The notes: generated from the letters alone by a model not told the origin. Shown: positions 27,547-38,351, counted from the first letter of the stretch. The stretch: 64,000 bases of DNA from Streptococcus sp. HMSC034E03 (GCF_001811505.1 NZ_KV804996.1:52721-116720); one strand, 5' to 3'. Made by a program: numbers and translations.

Positions 27547-28443
27547 ATGGTTTTAAAACTTATACTTGTTCTAATTATTCTAATGCTTATTGTAGGAGCT
27601 ATATTAATGAGCTCAATCTATGTTGTTCGACAACAATCAGTGGCTATCATTGAACGATTTGGTAAGTATCAAAAATTGAGTAATAGTGGTATTCACCTAA
27701 GAGCACCATTTGGGATTGATAAAATTGCAGCTCGTGTACAACTGCGTCTCTTGCAAAGTGAAATCGTTGTGGAAACCAAGACTCAAGATAACGTATTTGT
27801 GACGATGAATGTTGCAACACAGTACCGAGTAAATGAACAAAATGTTACAGATGCTTACTATAAACTAATGAGACCTGAGGCTCAAATCAAATCTTACATT
27901 GAAGATGCATTGCGCTCATCAGTTCCTAAGTTAACTTTGGATGAATTGTTTGAGAAAAAGGATGAAATTGCATTAGAAGTTCAAAAACAAGTAGCGGAAG
28001 AAATGTCAACGTATGGGTACATTATCGTCAAAACGCTCATTACCAAAGTAGAGCCGGATGCGGAAGTCAAGCAATCGATGAATGAAATCAATGCTGCTCA
28101 ACGTAAGAGAGTAGCAGCACAAGAATTGGCCGAAGCAGATAAAATTAAGATCGTAACAGCGGCCGAAGCAGAGGCAGAAAAGGATCGCCTACATGGTGTG
28201 GGGATCGCAGAGCAACGAAAAGCAATTGTTGATGGACTTGCTGATTCTATTAAAGAGTTAAAAGGAGCCAATGTTGAATTAACTGAAGAGCAAATCATGT
28301 CAATCTTGTTAACTAACCAGTATTTAGATACATTGAATAATTTTGCAGAAAAACAAGGTAATAATACAATTTTCTTACCAGCAAATCCTAACGGAGTTGA
28401 AGATATACGAACCCATATATTATCGGCTTTAAAAGCCAAGTAA
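27547..28443 (+). CDS. SPFH/band 7 (stomatin-like) membrane protein
   Basis: A 298-residue protein with one N-terminal membrane helix (residues about 5-25) followed by the SPFH domain: VRQQSVAIIERFGKYQ, RLLQSEIVVETKTQDNV, then RSSVPKLTLDELFEKKDEI and a long alanine/glutamate-rich coiled coil near residues 180-240. Related stomatins organise membrane microdomains and modulate proteases or channels. No partner (such as NfeD) is adjacent. AAAGGGGGAG precedes the start. Confidence 0.9.
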   Translation: MVLKLILVLIILMLIVGAILMSSIYVVRQQSVAIIERFGKYQKLSNSGIHLRAPFGIDKIAARVQLRLLQSEIVVETKTQDNVFVTMNVATQYRVNEQNVTDAYYKLMRPEAQIKSYIEDALRSSVPKLTLDELFEKKDEIALEVQKQVAEEMSTYGYIIVKTLITKVEPDAEVKQSMNEINAAQRKRVAAQELAEADKIKIVTAAEAEAEKDRLHGVGIAEQRKAIVDGLADSIKELKGANVELTEEQIMSILLTNQYLDTLNNFAEKQGNNTIFLPANPNGVEDIRTHILSALKAK

Positions 28444-28486
28444 ACCAAATCTTAACGTCTTATTTGATTGGATATATGTTTTTTTA

Positions 28487-28515
28487 TTGACAAATGCTTT
28501 AAAAACGTATACAAT
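28487..28515 (+). promoter_or_regulatory. Consensus promoter of the small HTH gene
   Basis: TTGACA and TACAAT at 17-base spacing, 34 bases before the start codon. Confidence 0.85.
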
Positions 28516-28548
28516 TAAATATCGTAAAGAATAAAATAGGAGAAAAAC

Positions 28549-28764
28549 ATGGCTAAGACTAACTTTGAAAAAGTAGAATCAGTTGTTAGCTGGGTTCGTG
28601 ATAAGAAAATCACTGGTTATCGTATTTCTAAAGAAACGAATGCACGTGAAATGTCTATCATTGCTCTAGCTCAAGGACGTGCAAAAGTTAAAAATATTTC
28701 CTTTGAAACAGCCCTTGGATTAATTGATTTCTATGAAAAAAATCATGAAAAATTTGAAGATTAA
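28549..28764 (+). CDS. Small HTH-like protein, 71 aa
   Basis: I have no name for this protein. Residues about 20-60 (ITGYRISKETNAREMSIIALAQGRAKVKNIS) follow the pattern of a minimal Cro/XRE helix-turn-helix (t-GyrIsketg-s-sti--l--G) seen in phage-type regulators, followed by FETALGLIDFYEKN. The recognition-helix positions are degenerate. It has its own consensus promoter, AGGAGA ribosome site and terminator, so it is a well-expressed single gene. A DNA-binding role is inferred. Confidence 0.8.
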   Translation: MAKTNFEKVESVVSWVRDKKITGYRISKETNAREMSIIALAQGRAKVKNISFETALGLIDFYEKNHEKFED

Positions 28765-28776
28765 TCTTTGGATATT

Positions 28777-28806
28777 AGCAGACTCTAATTAGGGTCTGCT
28801 TTTATT
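28777..28806 (+). terminator. Terminator of the small HTH gene
   Basis: GCAGACTC/GGGTCTGC stem followed by TTTTATTT. Confidence 0.8.
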
Positions 28807-28990
28807 TATGGAACGGCGAAATAGCCATGCTATGACCTGCTCAACAAATCTATTTGTTAGAATGAACTAGATTGACAGGGAGCTGAGTGGTCTCACTCAT
28901 GAAAATCAAATAAAAGATTAGGAATATAGCTACAAGCAATACTTTCTCAGGAAACAGAAGAAGGGATAAAAGTGATTTTTAAAGTATATA
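28807..28990. other. Gene-free spacer, nothing recognisable
   Basis: About 180 bases between two terminators hold no convincing frame, promoter or repeat. Confidence 0.5.
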
Positions 28991-28992
28991 AA

Positions 28993-29026
28993 AAGAGGTC
29001 GGGATAAAAAATTCCGACCTTGCTTT
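28993..29026. terminator. Bidirectional terminator
   Basis: AGGTCGGGA/TCCGACCT with A/T tracts on both sides. Confidence 0.75.
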
Positions 29027-29080
29027 TTATATTCTTATGTTCATGAGCCTTTGACTCAATGGTGATTGGGGATTGAATAG

Positions 29081-29111
29081 GAAAACAACTCTTAGTTTAA
29101 GAGGTGTTTTC
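29081..29111 (-). terminator. Terminator of the amino-acid ABC operon
   Basis: GAAAACA-CTCTT pairs with AAGAG-TGTTTTC (one mismatch), just after the ATPase gene stop. Confidence 0.65.
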
Positions 29112-29124
29112 AACCGCTTTTGTC

Positions 29125-29865
29125 TTATCCTAAATAGCGTTGTAAAAATTCTCTTGTACGTTCCTCTTTAGGATTTGTAAATAAATCTTCAGGTTTGCCT
29201 TCTTCTGCAATAACACCTTTGTCCATAAAGATGACACGGTGTGATACGTCACGAGCAAATTCCATTTCGTGGGTTACAACGATCATTGTCAAGCCTTCTT
29301 GAGCTAGTTCTTGCATGATTTTTAGAACTTCACCGACCATTTCAGGGTCAAGGGCTGAAGTTGGCTCATCAAAGAGAATGGCATCAGGGTTCATAGAAAG
29401 TGCGCGAGCAATGGCGACACGTTGCTTTTGACCACCTGAAAGTTGCTTAGGTTTAGCTTGCCAGTAGCGCTCTCCCATTCCAACTTTTTCAAGGTTTTCT
29501 TTAGCAATTTTCTCTGCTTCTGATCGTTCACGTTTGAGAACGGTTGTCTGTGCAACAATCGTATTTTCAAGAACATTGAGATTTTCAAAGAGGTTAAAGG
29601 ACTGGAAGACCATACCTAGTTTTTCACGATAGTGAGTGAGATTATAGCCTTTTTCAAGTACGTTTTCACCGTGATAAAGGATCTCACCTTCAGTTGGTGT
29701 TTCGAGAAGGTTGATAGAACGTAGGAAGGTTGACTTACCACTACCGGAACTACCGATGATAGAAATCACTTCTCCTTTATGAATAGTGAGAGAGATGTCT
29801 TTTAGGACCTCGTTTTGCCCGTAGGATTTTTTGAGGTGTTTGATTTCAAGGATTGGTTGACTCAT
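29125..29865 (-). CDS. Polar amino-acid (glutamine-type) ABC transporter ATPase
   Basis: The 246-residue ATPase of a PAAT-family importer. Walker [10 protein letters not shown] (residues about 36-44), signature [15 protein letters not shown], Walker [15 protein letters not shown] and the switch histidine in VVTHEM are all intact. It shares a single base with the upstream permease gene, so the two are coupled. This is a GlnQ-like protein; glutamine or a related polar amino acid is the likely substrate. Confidence 0.95.
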   Translation of the reverse strand: MSQPILEIKHLKKSYGQNEVLKDISLTIHKGEVISIIGSSGSGKSTFLRSINLLETPTEGEILYHGENVLEKGYNLTHYREKLGMVFQSFNLFENLNVLENTIVAQTTVLKRERSEAEKIAKENLEKVGMGERYWQAKPKQLSGGQKQRVAIARALSMNPDAILFDEPTSALDPEMVGEVLKIMQELAQEGLTMIVVTHEMEFARDVSHRVIFMDKGVIAEEGKPEDLFTNPKEERTREFLQRYLG

Positions 29866-31430
29866 TATTTCAAATCCTCCGTTTGCATTTGGTTAGCACC
29901 TGTCGTGTAGGTATCCATGTCCATACGTTTTTCGATGAAGCGTAGGATACGCGTTACTGTGAAGGTGAGGACAAAGTAGATAACTGCTATGATGGTAAAG
30001 GTTTGGAAGTACTGGTAGGTTTGTGTTGCTACTGTATTTCCTGAGAAGTAAAGTTCTACTACAGAGATAACGTTCAATACAGAAGTATCTTTGATGTTGA
30101 TGACGAACTCATTACCAGTTGCTGGTAGAATATTTCGAACAACTTGAGGCAAAACAATCTTACGCATGGTCTGGTTATGAGTCATACCAAGTGCAGTTGC
30201 CGCTTCAAATTGTCCCTTATCAACAGACAAAATACCACCACGAACAATTTCAGTCATGTAGGCACCAGTGTTGATTGAAACGATAAAGATAGCAGCTAGC
30301 GTACGGTCTAGGTTGATCCCGAAAGCTTGGGCAGTTCCATAGTAGATAACCATAGATTGTACAATCATAGGTGTTCCACGGAAAATTTCAATATAGATAT
30401 TGAGAATCCAACCGATTAGTTTTTGGATTCCAAAGATAAACTGGTTTTCAGATAGAGGTGCAGTACGGAAAACACCGATAGCAAGACCGATAGCGAGACC
30501 AACGATGGTACCGATAATTGAAATGAGAAGGGTAATACCAGCACCACGCAAGAGTTGTTGCCAGTTTTCAGTTAGAATTTTAGCGACTTGGCCAAAGAAA
30601 TTACTGTTGCTTTCTTCTGTAGTTGTAGATTCTGCTGGTTGCTCTTTGATCATACGATCCATGAGAGCAACTTGTTCATCTTTAGAAATGGTTTCAATAC
30701 TGGCATTGATTTGGCTGATACGTTCGTCGTCTTTACGAAGACCGATAGCGATAGAGGTATCCTCTTCTCCAGTTTTAAAACCAGGTTCAGGCTGAATCAT
30801 TTTGAACTTAGCGTTTGCTGATTCGGCAGTTAGGGCTTCTGGTCGTTCAGAAACATAGGCATCAATGACACCAGCTTCAAGAGCTTGACGCATTTGAGCA
30901 AAATCTCCCATGGCAGTTTCCTTCTGAGCGCCTGAGATTTGTGAAATCAAATCATAAAGGTAAACACCTTGTTGAGAAGTGATTTTTGCTCCGCTAAAGT
31001 CATCTAATGATTTGGCGTTAGCATAGGCAGAATCCTTTTTGACCAAAAGCACTGGTTCGCTAGTATAGTAGCTGCTTGAAAATGCAATTTCTTGTTTGCG
31101 TTCAGCAGTTGGGCTCATACCTGCGATGATCATATCAATCTTACCAGAAGTAAGGGCTGGAACAAGTCCTTCCCACTTGGTTTTAACAACCAAGGGCTCT
31201 TTACCTAGGTCCTTAGCAATCTTTTTAGCTATTTGGACGTCGTAACCATTAGCATATTGGTTGGTTCCATCGATTTTGACAGCGCCGTTACTGTCGTCAT
31301 CTTGAGTCCAGTTAAAAGGTGCGTAGGCTGCCTCCATACCGATGCGTAAATATTCATCGGCTTGGACCTGGCTAACTAGTCCTAAAGTAAGGGCCAGGCT
31401 AGCAAGGATAGTTAAGCATAATTTTTTCAT
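29865..31430 (-). CDS. Amino-acid ABC transporter, fused substrate-binding and permease protein
   Basis: A 521-residue GlnP-type fusion. Residues 1-24 form a signal peptide (ends VQA), about 25-275 are an extracellular SBP_bac_3 domain ([14 protein letters not shown] start), and about 310-510 form the membrane permease with the EAA loop ([21 protein letters not shown] in part). The upstream in-frame extension has no ribosome site and covers the promoter; AGGAGA precedes the chosen ATG. Fusion of receptor and permease is normal for this branch in streptococci. Confidence 0.94.
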   Translation of the reverse strand: MKKLCLTILASLALTLGLVSQVQADEYLRIGMEAAYAPFNWTQDDDSNGAVKIDGTNQYANGYDVQIAKKIAKDLGKEPLVVKTKWEGLVPALTSGKIDMIIAGMSPTAERKQEIAFSSSYYTSEPVLLVKKDSAYANAKSLDDFSGAKITSQQGVYLYDLISQISGAQKETAMGDFAQMRQALEAGVIDAYVSERPEALTAESANAKFKMIQPEPGFKTGEEDTSIAIGLRKDDERISQINASIETISKDEQVALMDRMIKEQPAESTTTEESNSNFFGQVAKILTENWQQLLRGAGITLLISIIGTIVGLAIGLAIGVFRTAPLSENQFIFGIQKLIGWILNIYIEIFRGTPMIVQSMVIYYGTAQAFGINLDRTLAAIFIVSINTGAYMTEIVRGGILSVDKGQFEAATALGMTHNQTMRKIVLPQVVRNILPATGNEFVINIKDTSVLNVISVVELYFSGNTVATQTYQYFQTFTIIAVIYFVLTFTVTRILRFIEKRMDMDTYTTGANQMQTEDLK

Positions 31431-31467
31431 GATTTCTCCTATCTCTAGTCTAAAATTGCTTCTCTCT

Positions 31468-31496
31468 ATTGTATCGAAAAAGCGGAACTTTTTCAA
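31468..31496 (-). promoter_or_regulatory. Promoter of the amino-acid ABC operon
   Basis: On the minus strand TTGAAA (31491-31496), 17 bases, TACAAT (31468-31473). Confidence 0.75.
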
Positions 31497-31524
31497 TCTT
31501 AGTAAACCCTTACTTGTAAAAAAA

Positions 31525-31533
31525 TGATATAAT
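31525..31533 (+). promoter_or_regulatory. Extended -10 for the DUF2207 gene
   Basis: TGATATAAT, 28 bases before the start codon, with no good -35 box. It is divergent from the ABC promoter. Confidence 0.55.
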
Positions 31534-31560
31534 GAGAAAAAGGTCAAAAGAGGCTATATT

Positions 31561-33453
31561 ATGAAAAAAAAATGGTTAATAGTATTTATATTTACTTGTC
31601 TGATAATTGTTCCAAAATTGGTTTTTGCCGTGGATTATAGCATTCCATCCTATAAAGGAGAACTGTATATTCATGCAGACAATACAGCGGAATTTAGGCA
31701 GAAGATAGTTTACCAGTTTGAGGATGATTTTAATGGCCAAATCGTGGGACTTGGTCGTGCAGGCAAGATGCCTAGCGGGTTTGAAATTGATCCTCATCCA
31801 AAGGTTGAGGCCTCGAAAAATGGTGCTGAACTGACAGATGTTACTAGCGAAGTGACAGAAGAAACGAATGGTTATACTGTTAAAGTCTATAATCCAGGTC
31901 AGGAAGGGGACAGGGTCGAAGTGGAACTTACCTGGAAATTGAAAAATCTTCTTTTCTTATATGATGATATTGCTGAATTAAATTGGCAACCTCTGACAGA
32001 TAGTTCAGAATCTATTGAAAAATTTGAGTTTCATGTGACGGGAGATAATGGGGCCGAAGAACTCTTTTTCCACACAGGGCAACTCTATAGAGAGGGAAGG
32101 ATTGAACAGAGTGGTCATGACTATGCGATTCGTTTCGACAATCTTCCGTCTAAGCGCGGAGTTGAGTTGCATGCCTACTGGCCTCGAACTGATTTTGCTA
32201 GCGCTACAGATCAGGGCTTAAAAGGGAATCGTTTAGAAGAGTTTAATAAGATAGAAGAGTCGATTGTTAGAGAAAAAGAGCAGAGTAAACAACTCGTTAC
32301 TTGGGTGTTTCCTTCAATACTTTCCATCTCCTTGTTATTGAGTATCTGCTTCTATTTTATTTATAGAAGAAAAACCACTCCTTCAGTCAAATATGCCAAA
32401 AATCATCGTCTCTATGAACCGCCGATGGAATTAGAGCCTATGGTTTTATCTGAAGCTGTTTACTCTACTTCCTTGGAGGAAGTGAGTCCTCTAACCAAAG
32501 GAGCAGGTAAATTCACCTTTGACCAACTTATTCAAGCTACCTTGCTAGATGTGATAGACCGTGGGAATATCTCTATTATTTCAGAAGGAGATGCAGTTGG
32601 CTTGAAGCTGGTAAAAGAAGATGGCTTGGCAAGCTTTGAGAGGACCTGTCTAAATCTGGCCTTTTCAGGTAAAAAAGAAGTTGCTGTTTCCGATTTGTTT
32701 GCAGATTATAAGGTATCTGAGAGCCTTTACCGTGGAGCGAAAGCTACTGAAGAAAAACGGATTCAAACAAAAGGCCGTAAGCTCAAATATTCTTTTGAAA
32801 GAGCATTGAAACAGATGCAAGAAGGAGTGAAGGACCGAGTCGCTTTCTTGGGGCTGCCAGCTTATTATCGTCCCTTGACTAGCGGGGAAAAGGTCTTGCA
32901 AGTGAGTATGGGTGTTTCTACTATTTTCCCACTAATCATCGGATTTGGTTTGTTCTTGTACAGCTTGGACGTTCATGGCTATCTTTATTTCCCCTTGCCA
33001 ATACTTGGCTTAATAGGTTTAGTTTTGGCTGCTTTCTACTATTGGAAGATTCGACTAGATAATCGTGATGGTGTTCTAAATGAAGCAGGAGCGGAAGTCT
33101 ATTATCTCTGGACCAGTTTTGAAAATATGTTACGTGAGATTGCACAACTGGATCAAGTAGAATTAGAAAGTATTGTTGTCTGGAATCGCCTATTGGTGTA
33201 TGCAACCTTGTTTGGATATGCTGACAAGGTTAGCCATTTGATGAAGGTTCATCAGATCCAAGTTGAAAACCCAGATCTCAATCTCTATGTAGCCTATGGC
33301 TGGCACAGTATGTTTTATCATTCAACAGCGCAAATGAGCCATTATGCCAGTGTCGCAAATACGGCAAGTACTTACTCAGTATCTTCTAGTAGTGGAAGTT
33401 CTGGTGGTGGATTCTCTGGAGGCGGTGGTGGCGGCAGCATCGGTGCCTTTTAA
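31561..33453 (+). CDS. DUF2207 membrane protein with glycine-rich C-terminus
   Basis: A 630-residue cell-envelope protein. A signal peptide (ends VFA, residue about 24) leads to an extracellular DUF2207 domain (about 25-220). A membrane helix lies near 240-262, a cytoplasmic region follows, two further helices are near 450-500, and the tail SGGGFSGGGGGGSIGAF is typical of the family. Function is unknown. The start lies shortly after an extended -10. It is divergent to the amino-acid transporter and upstream of uppP. Confidence 0.9.
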   Translation: MKKKWLIVFIFTCLIIVPKLVFAVDYSIPSYKGELYIHADNTAEFRQKIVYQFEDDFNGQIVGLGRAGKMPSGFEIDPHPKVEASKNGAELTDVTSEVTEETNGYTVKVYNPGQEGDRVEVELTWKLKNLLFLYDDIAELNWQPLTDSSESIEKFEFHVTGDNGAEELFFHTGQLYREGRIEQSGHDYAIRFDNLPSKRGVELHAYWPRTDFASATDQGLKGNRLEEFNKIEESIVREKEQSKQLVTWVFPSILSISLLLSICFYFIYRRKTTPSVKYAKNHRLYEPPMELEPMVLSEAVYSTSLEEVSPLTKGAGKFTFDQLIQATLLDVIDRGNISIISEGDAVGLKLVKEDGLASFERTCLNLAFSGKKEVAVSDLFADYKVSESLYRGAKATEEKRIQTKGRKLKYSFERALKQMQEGVKDRVAFLGLPAYYRPLTSGEKVLQVSMGVSTIFPLIIGFGLFLYSLDVHGYLYFPLPILGLIGLVLAAFYYWKIRLDNRDGVLNEAGAEVYYLWTSFENMLREIAQLDQVELESIVVWNRLLVYATLFGYADKVSHLMKVHQIQVENPDLNLYVAYGWHSMFYHSTAQMSHYASVANTASTYSVSSSSGSSGGGFSGGGGGGSIGAF

Positions 33454-33514
33454 AGAAAACTAAACACAGCTTATAAAAGTATGATATAATGGAGGATAGA
33501 AAAAGGAGTTATCT

Positions 33515-34360
33515 ATGTATCTTATTGAAATTTTAAAATCTATCTTTTTTGGTATTGTTGAAGGAATTACGGAATGGTTGCCGATTTCAAGTACAGGTCA
33601 CTTGATCCTAGCAGAAGAGTTTGTCCAGTATAAAGACCAGAGTGAAGCCTTCATGTCTATGTTTAACGTAGTTATTCAACTGGGAGCTATTTTAGCGGTT
33701 ATGGTTATCTACTTTAACAAGCTTAATCCCTTCAAACCTGGTAAGGATAAGGTGCAAGTCCGTAAAACTTGGCAGTTATGGTCCAAAGTTTTTGTAGCGA
33801 CTCTTCCTCTTCTTTTAGTCTTTAAGTTTGATGATTGGTTTGATACTCACTTCCATAATATGGTTTCAGTAGCCATTATGTTGATTGTTTATGGGGTTGC
33901 CTTTATTTATCTTGAAAAACGCAACAAAGCGCAAGCAATTGAGCCAACAGTCACAGAGCTAGACAAGTTGCCTTATAAAACGGCCCTCTATATCGGACTT
34001 TTCCAAGTCTTGGCCCTTCTACCAGGGACTAGCCGTTCCGGAGCAACTATCGTAGGTGGTTTGTTGAATGGGACTAGTCGTTCGGTGGTAACTGAGTTTA
34101 CCTTCTATCTAGGAATTCCAGTTATGTTTGGAGCTAGTGCTTTGAAGATTTTTAAATTTATCAAAGCGGGAGAAGTGCTGAGTTTTGGTCAATTCTTCTT
34201 GCTCTTGGTAGCAATGGTAGTGGCTTTTGCAGTCAGCATGGTTGCCATTCGTTTCTTGACCAGCTATGTAAAAAAACACGACTTTACAATGTTTGGAAAA
34301 TACCGTATTGTCCTAGGTAGTGTGTTGCTACTTTATAGCTTTGTTCGATTATTTGTATAA
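33515..34360 (+). CDS. uppP: Undecaprenyl-diphosphatase
   Basis: Recycles the peptidoglycan lipid carrier by removing a phosphate from undecaprenyl diphosphate; raised dosage gives bacitracin tolerance (old name bacA). The 281-residue membrane protein has the catalytic motifs [15 protein letters not shown] near the N-terminus and [16 protein letters not shown] in the second half. Eight hydrophobic segments. AAAGGAG lies 7 bases upstream. Confidence 0.97.
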   Translation: MYLIEILKSIFFGIVEGITEWLPISSTGHLILAEEFVQYKDQSEAFMSMFNVVIQLGAILAVMVIYFNKLNPFKPGKDKVQVRKTWQLWSKVFVATLPLLLVFKFDDWFDTHFHNMVSVAIMLIVYGVAFIYLEKRNKAQAIEPTVTELDKLPYKTALYIGLFQVLALLPGTSRSGATIVGGLLNGTSRSVVTEFTFYLGIPVMFGASALKIFKFIKAGEVLSFGQFFLLLVAMVVAFAVSMVAIRFLTSYVKKHDFTMFGKYRIVLGSVLLLYSFVRLFV

Positions 34361-34361
34361 G

Positions 34362-34396
34362 AAAAAGCCTTGAGGGAAGCTTCCTTCAAGGTTTTA
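34362..34396. terminator. Bidirectional terminator between uppP and dinB
   Basis: CCTTGA-GGAAGC/TTCC-TCAAGG with A- and T-tracts; it overlaps the dinB stop codon and serves both convergent genes. Confidence 0.75.
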
Positions 34397-35455
34397 AAAT
34401 CCAGTTACAGTGACACCCAATAAGCGAACGTCTTTATCTTTATCTGTCAGAGATTCGTAAAGTTGGATAGCCATTTGTGAAATAGTTTCAGCATCTTGGA
34501 TCTTTTGAGATAAGCTTTTCCGCTTAGTCATTGTAGAGAAGTCAGCATAGCGGATTTTTAAAATAATAATCTTTCCAGATTTTTCATGTTTTTGAAGACT
34601 CAGGGCAACTCTTTCCGAAAGGAGAGTTAGCTCTTTTTTGATATCCTCTTCTAGATTGAGAATTTTACTATAAGTTTTTTCTTTTCCAATAGATTTACGA
34701 ATGCGATTGGATTTGACGGGAGAATTATCAATTCCACGAGCCTTGCGATACAAGTCAAAACCGAGTCGACCAAAACGATCAATGAGACTAATTTCAGAAA
34801 TTTTTAAAAGATCAGCACCTGTAAATACCCCCATTTGATGCAATTTCTCAACTGTTTTCTTACCTACACCGTGGAATTTAGCGATATCCATTTGTTTGAG
34901 AAAATCTTCAGCTTCATCAGGGAGAATAACTGTCAGGCCTCGAGGTTTTTGGTAATCGCTGGCTATTTTAGCTAAGAATTTATTATAAGACACACCAGCA
35001 GAAGCGGTCAAATGAAGTTCTTGCCAGATATCATTTTGAATCAAGCGAGCTATTTTGACTGCTGACTTGATATCCAGTTTGTTTTCAGTAACATCAAGAT
35101 AGGCTTCATCAATACTCATGGGTTCAATGATGTCTGTATAGCGTCTGAAAATAGCACGAATTTGCTGACCAACTGCCAGATATTTGTCGTAGTTTCCAGA
35201 AATGAAAACTGCTTGAGGGCAACGTTCATAGGCTTCTTTAGAACTCATGGCTGAGTGGATGCCAAATGCTCGTGCTTCATAGCTACAGGTAGAAACAACA
35301 CCGCGACCACCAGTTTTTCTAGGGTCACTGCCAATCACAACTGGCTTCCCTTTAAGTTTGGGATTGTCTCGAATTTCAACAGCAGCAAAAAAGGCATCCA
35401 TGTCAATATGGATGATTTTACGAGATAAATCATTCATTAGTGGAAAAATCAACAT
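34394..35455 (-). CDS. dinB: DNA polymerase IV (Y-family)
   Basis: Error-prone translesion polymerase, 353 residues. [14 protein letters not shown] holds the first catalytic Asp, SIDEAYLD the second carboxylates. A HhH region ([17 protein letters not shown]) and the little-finger domain follow. The chosen start ([13 protein letters not shown]) matches the pneumococcal protein as I remember it. No LexA-type box is evident; streptococci of this group lack classical SOS. Confidence 0.95.
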   Translation of the reverse strand: MLIFPLMNDLSRKIIHIDMDAFFAAVEIRDNPKLKGKPVVIGSDPRKTGGRGVVSTCSYEARAFGIHSAMSSKEAYERCPQAVFISGNYDKYLAVGQQIRAIFRRYTDIIEPMSIDEAYLDVTENKLDIKSAVKIARLIQNDIWQELHLTASAGVSYNKFLAKIASDYQKPRGLTVILPDEAEDFLKQMDIAKFHGVGKKTVEKLHQMGVFTGADLLKISEISLIDRFGRLGFDLYRKARGIDNSPVKSNRIRKSIGKEKTYSKILNLEEDIKKELTLLSERVALSLQKHEKSGKIIILKIRYADFSTMTKRKSLSQKIQDAETISQMAIQLYESLTDKDKDVRLLGVTVTGF

Positions 35456-35610
35456 GGAGAAACCTCTCAGTGCTAGTTTGTTTAATTTTATTATACTCTT
35501 TTTCTGAAAAAATGAAAATCAAATAATCTCTTTCAAAAATATAATACAGTTTGTGATATATTTTGAACTGTATTAGAAAAGAAAGTATTAAAAAAGTGAG
35601 TTTTTAGTTG

Positions 35611-35637
35611 TTGAAATCGTTTACTGTGTGTTATACT
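35611..35637 (+). promoter_or_regulatory. pflB promoter with cre site
   Basis: TTGAAATCGTTTACTG (35611-35626) fits the CcpA consensus TGNAANCGNWNNCW. An extended -10, TGTTATACT, ends at 35637. The cre site covers the -35 region. Confidence 0.7.
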
Positions 35638-35649
35638 GAATACATGAAT

Positions 35650-35667
35650 GTAACAGATGGCTGTTAC
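35650..35667 (+). repeat. Small perfect hairpin in the pflB leader
   Basis: GTAACAG/CTGTTAC around a 4-base loop, about 25 bases before the start codon. Confidence 0.6.
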
Positions 35668-35691
35668 TAGAAAGAAAAAAGAGGAATTAAC

Positions 35692-38007
35692 ATGGTTGTT
35701 AAGACAGTTGTTGAAGCACAGGACATTTTTGACAAAGCCTGGGAAGGCTTTAAAGGTGTTGACTGGAAAGAAAAAGCAAGTGTATCACGCTTTGTACAAG
35801 CAAACTACACTCCTTATGATGGAGATGAAAGCTTCCTTGCAGGACCAACAGAACGTTCACTCCACATCAAAAAAATCGTAGAAGAAACTAAAGCACACTA
35901 CGAAGAAACTCGTTTCCCAATGGACACTCGTCCAACTTCTATTGCTGATATTCCTGCTGGATTTATCGACAAAGAAAACGAATTGATTTATGGTATCCAA
36001 AACGATGAACTCTTCAAATTGAACTTCATGCCAAAAGGTGGTATCCGTATGGCTGAAACTACTTTGAAAGAAAATGGATACGAACCAGATCCAGCTGTTC
36101 ACGAAATCTTCACTAAATACGTAACAACTGTTAATGACGGTATCTTCCGTGCTTACACTTCAAATATCCGTCGCGCTCGTCACGCACACACTGTAACTGG
36201 TCTTCCAGATGCATACTCCCGTGGACGTATCATCGGTGTTTACGCACGTCTTGCTCTTTACGGTGCAGATTACTTGATGCAAGAAAAAGTAAACGACTGG
36301 AACTCAATCGAAGAAATCGATGAAGAAACAATCCGTCTTCGTGAAGAAATCAACCTTCAATACCAAGCATTGCAACAAGTTGTTCGCTTGGGTGACCTTT
36401 ATGGAGTTGACGTTCGCAAACCAGCGATGAACGTTAAAGAAGCAATCCAATGGGTTAACATCGCCTTTATGGCTGTCTGCCGTGTTATCAACGGTGCGGC
36501 TACATCTCTTGGACGTGTGCCAATCGTATTGGATATCTTTGCAGAACGTGACCTTGCTCGTGGTACATTTACTGAATCAGAAATCCAAGAATTTGTTGAT
36601 GATTTCGTTATGAAACTTCGTACAGTTAAATTTGCTCGTACAAAAGCTTATGACCAATTGTACTCAGGTGACCCAACCTTCATCACAACTTCTATGGCTG
36701 GTATGGGTAACGACGGTCGTCACCGTGTTACTAAGATGGACTACCGTTTCTTGAACACTCTTGATAACATCGGTAACTCTCCAGAACCAAACTTGACAGT
36801 TCTTTGGACTGACAAATTGCCATACAACTTCCGTCGCTACTGTATGCACATGAGCCACAAACACTCTTCAATCCAATATGAAGGTGTTACAACAATGGCT
36901 AAAGATGGATATGGTGAAATGAGCTGTATCTCATGTTGTGTATCTCCACTTGACCCAGAAAATGAAGAACAACGTCACAACATCCAGTACTTCGGTGCTC
37001 GCGTTAACGTTCTTAAAGCTCTTCTTACTGGTTTGAACGGTGGTTACGACGATGTTCATAAAGACTACAAAGTATTTGACATCGAACCAATCCGTGACGA
37101 AGTCCTTGAATTCGAATCAGTTAAAGCAAACTTTGAAAAATCTCTTGACTGGTTGACTGACACTTACGTAGATGCTTTGAACATCATCCACTACATGACT
37201 GATAAGTACAACTACGAAGCTGTTCAAATGGCCTTCTTGCCAACTAAACAACGTGCTAATATGGGATTCGGTATCTGTGGATTTGCTAACACTGTTGACA
37301 CATTGTCAGCTATCAAGTACGCTACAGTTAAACCAATCCGTGACGAAAATGGCTACATCTACGATTACGAAACAATCGGTGAATACCCACGTTGGGGTGA
37401 AGATGACCCACGTTCAAACGAATTGGCAGAATGGTTGATCGAAGCTTACACAACTCGTCTACGTAGTCACAAACTTTACAAAGACGCAGAAGCTACAGTA
37501 TCACTTTTGACAATCACATCTAACGTTGCTTACTCTAAACAAACTGGTAACTCACCAGTCCACAAAGGTGTATACCTCAACGAAGATGGTTCTGTGAACT
37601 TGTCTAAACTTGAATTCTTCTCACCAGGTGCTAACCCATCTAACAAAGCTAAAGGTGGATGGTTGCAAAACTTGAACTCACTTGCTAGCCTTGACTTTGG
37701 TTATGCAGCTGACGGTATCTCATTGACAACTCAAGTTTCACCTCGCGCTCTTGGTAAAACTCGTGACGAACAAGTTGATAACTTGGTAACAATCCTTGAT
37801 GGTTACTTTGAAAACGGTGGACAACACGTTAACTTGAACGTTATGGACTTGAACGATGTTTACGAAAAGATCATGTCAGGTGAAGACGTTATCGTACGTA
37901 TCTCAGGATACTGTGTAAATACTAAGTACCTCACTCCAGAACAAAAAACTGAATTGACACAACGTGTCTTCCACGAAGTTCTTTCAATGGATGATGCATT
38001 GAGCTAA
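35692..38007 (+). CDS. pflB: Formate acetyltransferase (pyruvate formate-lyase)
   Basis: Glycyl-radical enzyme splitting pyruvate with CoA into acetyl-CoA and formate in anaerobic mixed-acid fermentation. The 771 residues contain the paired catalytic cysteines in [14 protein letters not shown] and the radical glycine at about residue 739 in RISGYCVN. Activation needs PflA, which is not in the window. Highly biased codons indicate strong expression. The cre site suggests sugar-dependent control. Confidence 0.98.
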   Translation: MVVKTVVEAQDIFDKAWEGFKGVDWKEKASVSRFVQANYTPYDGDESFLAGPTERSLHIKKIVEETKAHYEETRFPMDTRPTSIADIPAGFIDKENELIYGIQNDELFKLNFMPKGGIRMAETTLKENGYEPDPAVHEIFTKYVTTVNDGIFRAYTSNIRRARHAHTVTGLPDAYSRGRIIGVYARLALYGADYLMQEKVNDWNSIEEIDEETIRLREEINLQYQALQQVVRLGDLYGVDVRKPAMNVKEAIQWVNIAFMAVCRVINGAATSLGRVPIVLDIFAERDLARGTFTESEIQEFVDDFVMKLRTVKFARTKAYDQLYSGDPTFITTSMAGMGNDGRHRVTKMDYRFLNTLDNIGNSPEPNLTVLWTDKLPYNFRRYCMHMSHKHSSIQYEGVTTMAKDGYGEMSCISCCVSPLDPENEEQRHNIQYFGARVNVLKALLTGLNGGYDDVHKDYKVFDIEPIRDEVLEFESVKANFEKSLDWLTDTYVDALNIIHYMTDKYNYEAVQMAFLPTKQRANMGFGICGFANTVDTLSAIKYATVKPIRDENGYIYDYETIGEYPRWGEDDPRSNELAEWLIEAYTTRLRSHKLYKDAEATVSLLTITSNVAYSKQTGNSPVHKGVYLNEDGSVNLSKLEFFSPGANPSNKAKGGWLQNLNSLASLDFGYAADGISLTTQVSPRALGKTRDEQVDNLVTILDGYFENGGQHVNLNVMDLNDVYEKIMSGEDVIVRISGYCVNTKYLTPEQKTELTQRVFHEVLSMDDALS

Positions 38008-38023
38008 GATTCATAATAGTAAA

Positions 38024-38057
38024 TCAAAAACCAGTCACTCTGACTGGTTTTTTTGTT
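38024..38057 (+). terminator. Terminator of pflB
   Basis: AAAAACCAGTCA/TGACTGGTTTTT, perfect stem with seven Ts. Confidence 0.9.
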
Positions 38058-38081
38058 ATAAAAATTTTTTTAAAAAATAAT

Positions 38082-38098
38082 AGTCAATTTTAGTCAAA
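38082..38098. promoter_or_regulatory. CtsR box 1
   Basis: AGTCAAT-TTT-AGTCAAA fits the CtsR heptamer repeat RGTCAAA-N3-RGTCAAA with one mismatch. An inverted, weaker copy (TTGACTATTACTGACT) follows and overlaps the promoter below. Confidence 0.75.
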
Positions 38099-38102
38099 TA
38101 TC

Positions 38103-38131
38103 TTGACTATTACTGACTAAAGTGATAAACT
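38103..38131 (+). promoter_or_regulatory. Promoter of the clpL leader transcript
   Basis: TTGACT, 17 bases, TAAACT with an upstream TGA. It lies immediately after CtsR box 1, so CtsR should repress it. Confidence 0.7.
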
Positions 38132-38138
38132 AAGAACA

Positions 38139-38240
38139 TAAGGATAAGGAAATCCTTAGAAAACCTTGATTTTAAGGTGATTATGTATTTCATCTTAAGA
38201 TCAAAGTATGGGTAAAACCTAGAAAAGAGGTGCAACCTAT
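38139..38240 (+). promoter_or_regulatory. Hairpin-rich 5' leader of the clpL transcript
   Basis: Successive small dyads: TAAGGAAATCCTTA, ACCTT/AAGGT, and AGGT-GCA-ACCT, the last covering the ribosome site and start of the small ORF. The arrangement could mask translation at low temperature, which is inference. Confidence 0.4.
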
Positions 38241-38331
38241 GTTTAACATTAGCATTTTTAGAAGTCCAATCGCAAAACCTGTATTGGATAAAGAAAAACC
38301 TGAAATTATACGTAGAGTAGCTATTAGCTAG
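38239..38331 (+). CDS. Putative 30-aa leader peptide upstream of clpL
   Basis: A small frame of 30 codons with ribosome site AAAGAGG about 8 bases before its ATG, running MFNISIFRSPIAKP then VLDKEKPEIIRRVAIS. It has no match that I know. It lies between a CtsR-controlled promoter and the second CtsR box just before clpL, so it should be heat-induced with clpL. It may be a real stress micropeptide or a translated leader. A plausible amino-acid composition and ribosome site support translation. Confidence 0.5.
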   Translation: MFNISIFRSPIAKPVLDKEKPEIIRRVAIS

Positions 38332-38351
38332 TCTAAATTTTTTAAAACAAA

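Noticed and set aside
28807..28990. Spacer between the HTH gene and the ABC operon as a hidden gene
   Set aside because: No frame with start, ribosome site or protein-like composition in either direction.
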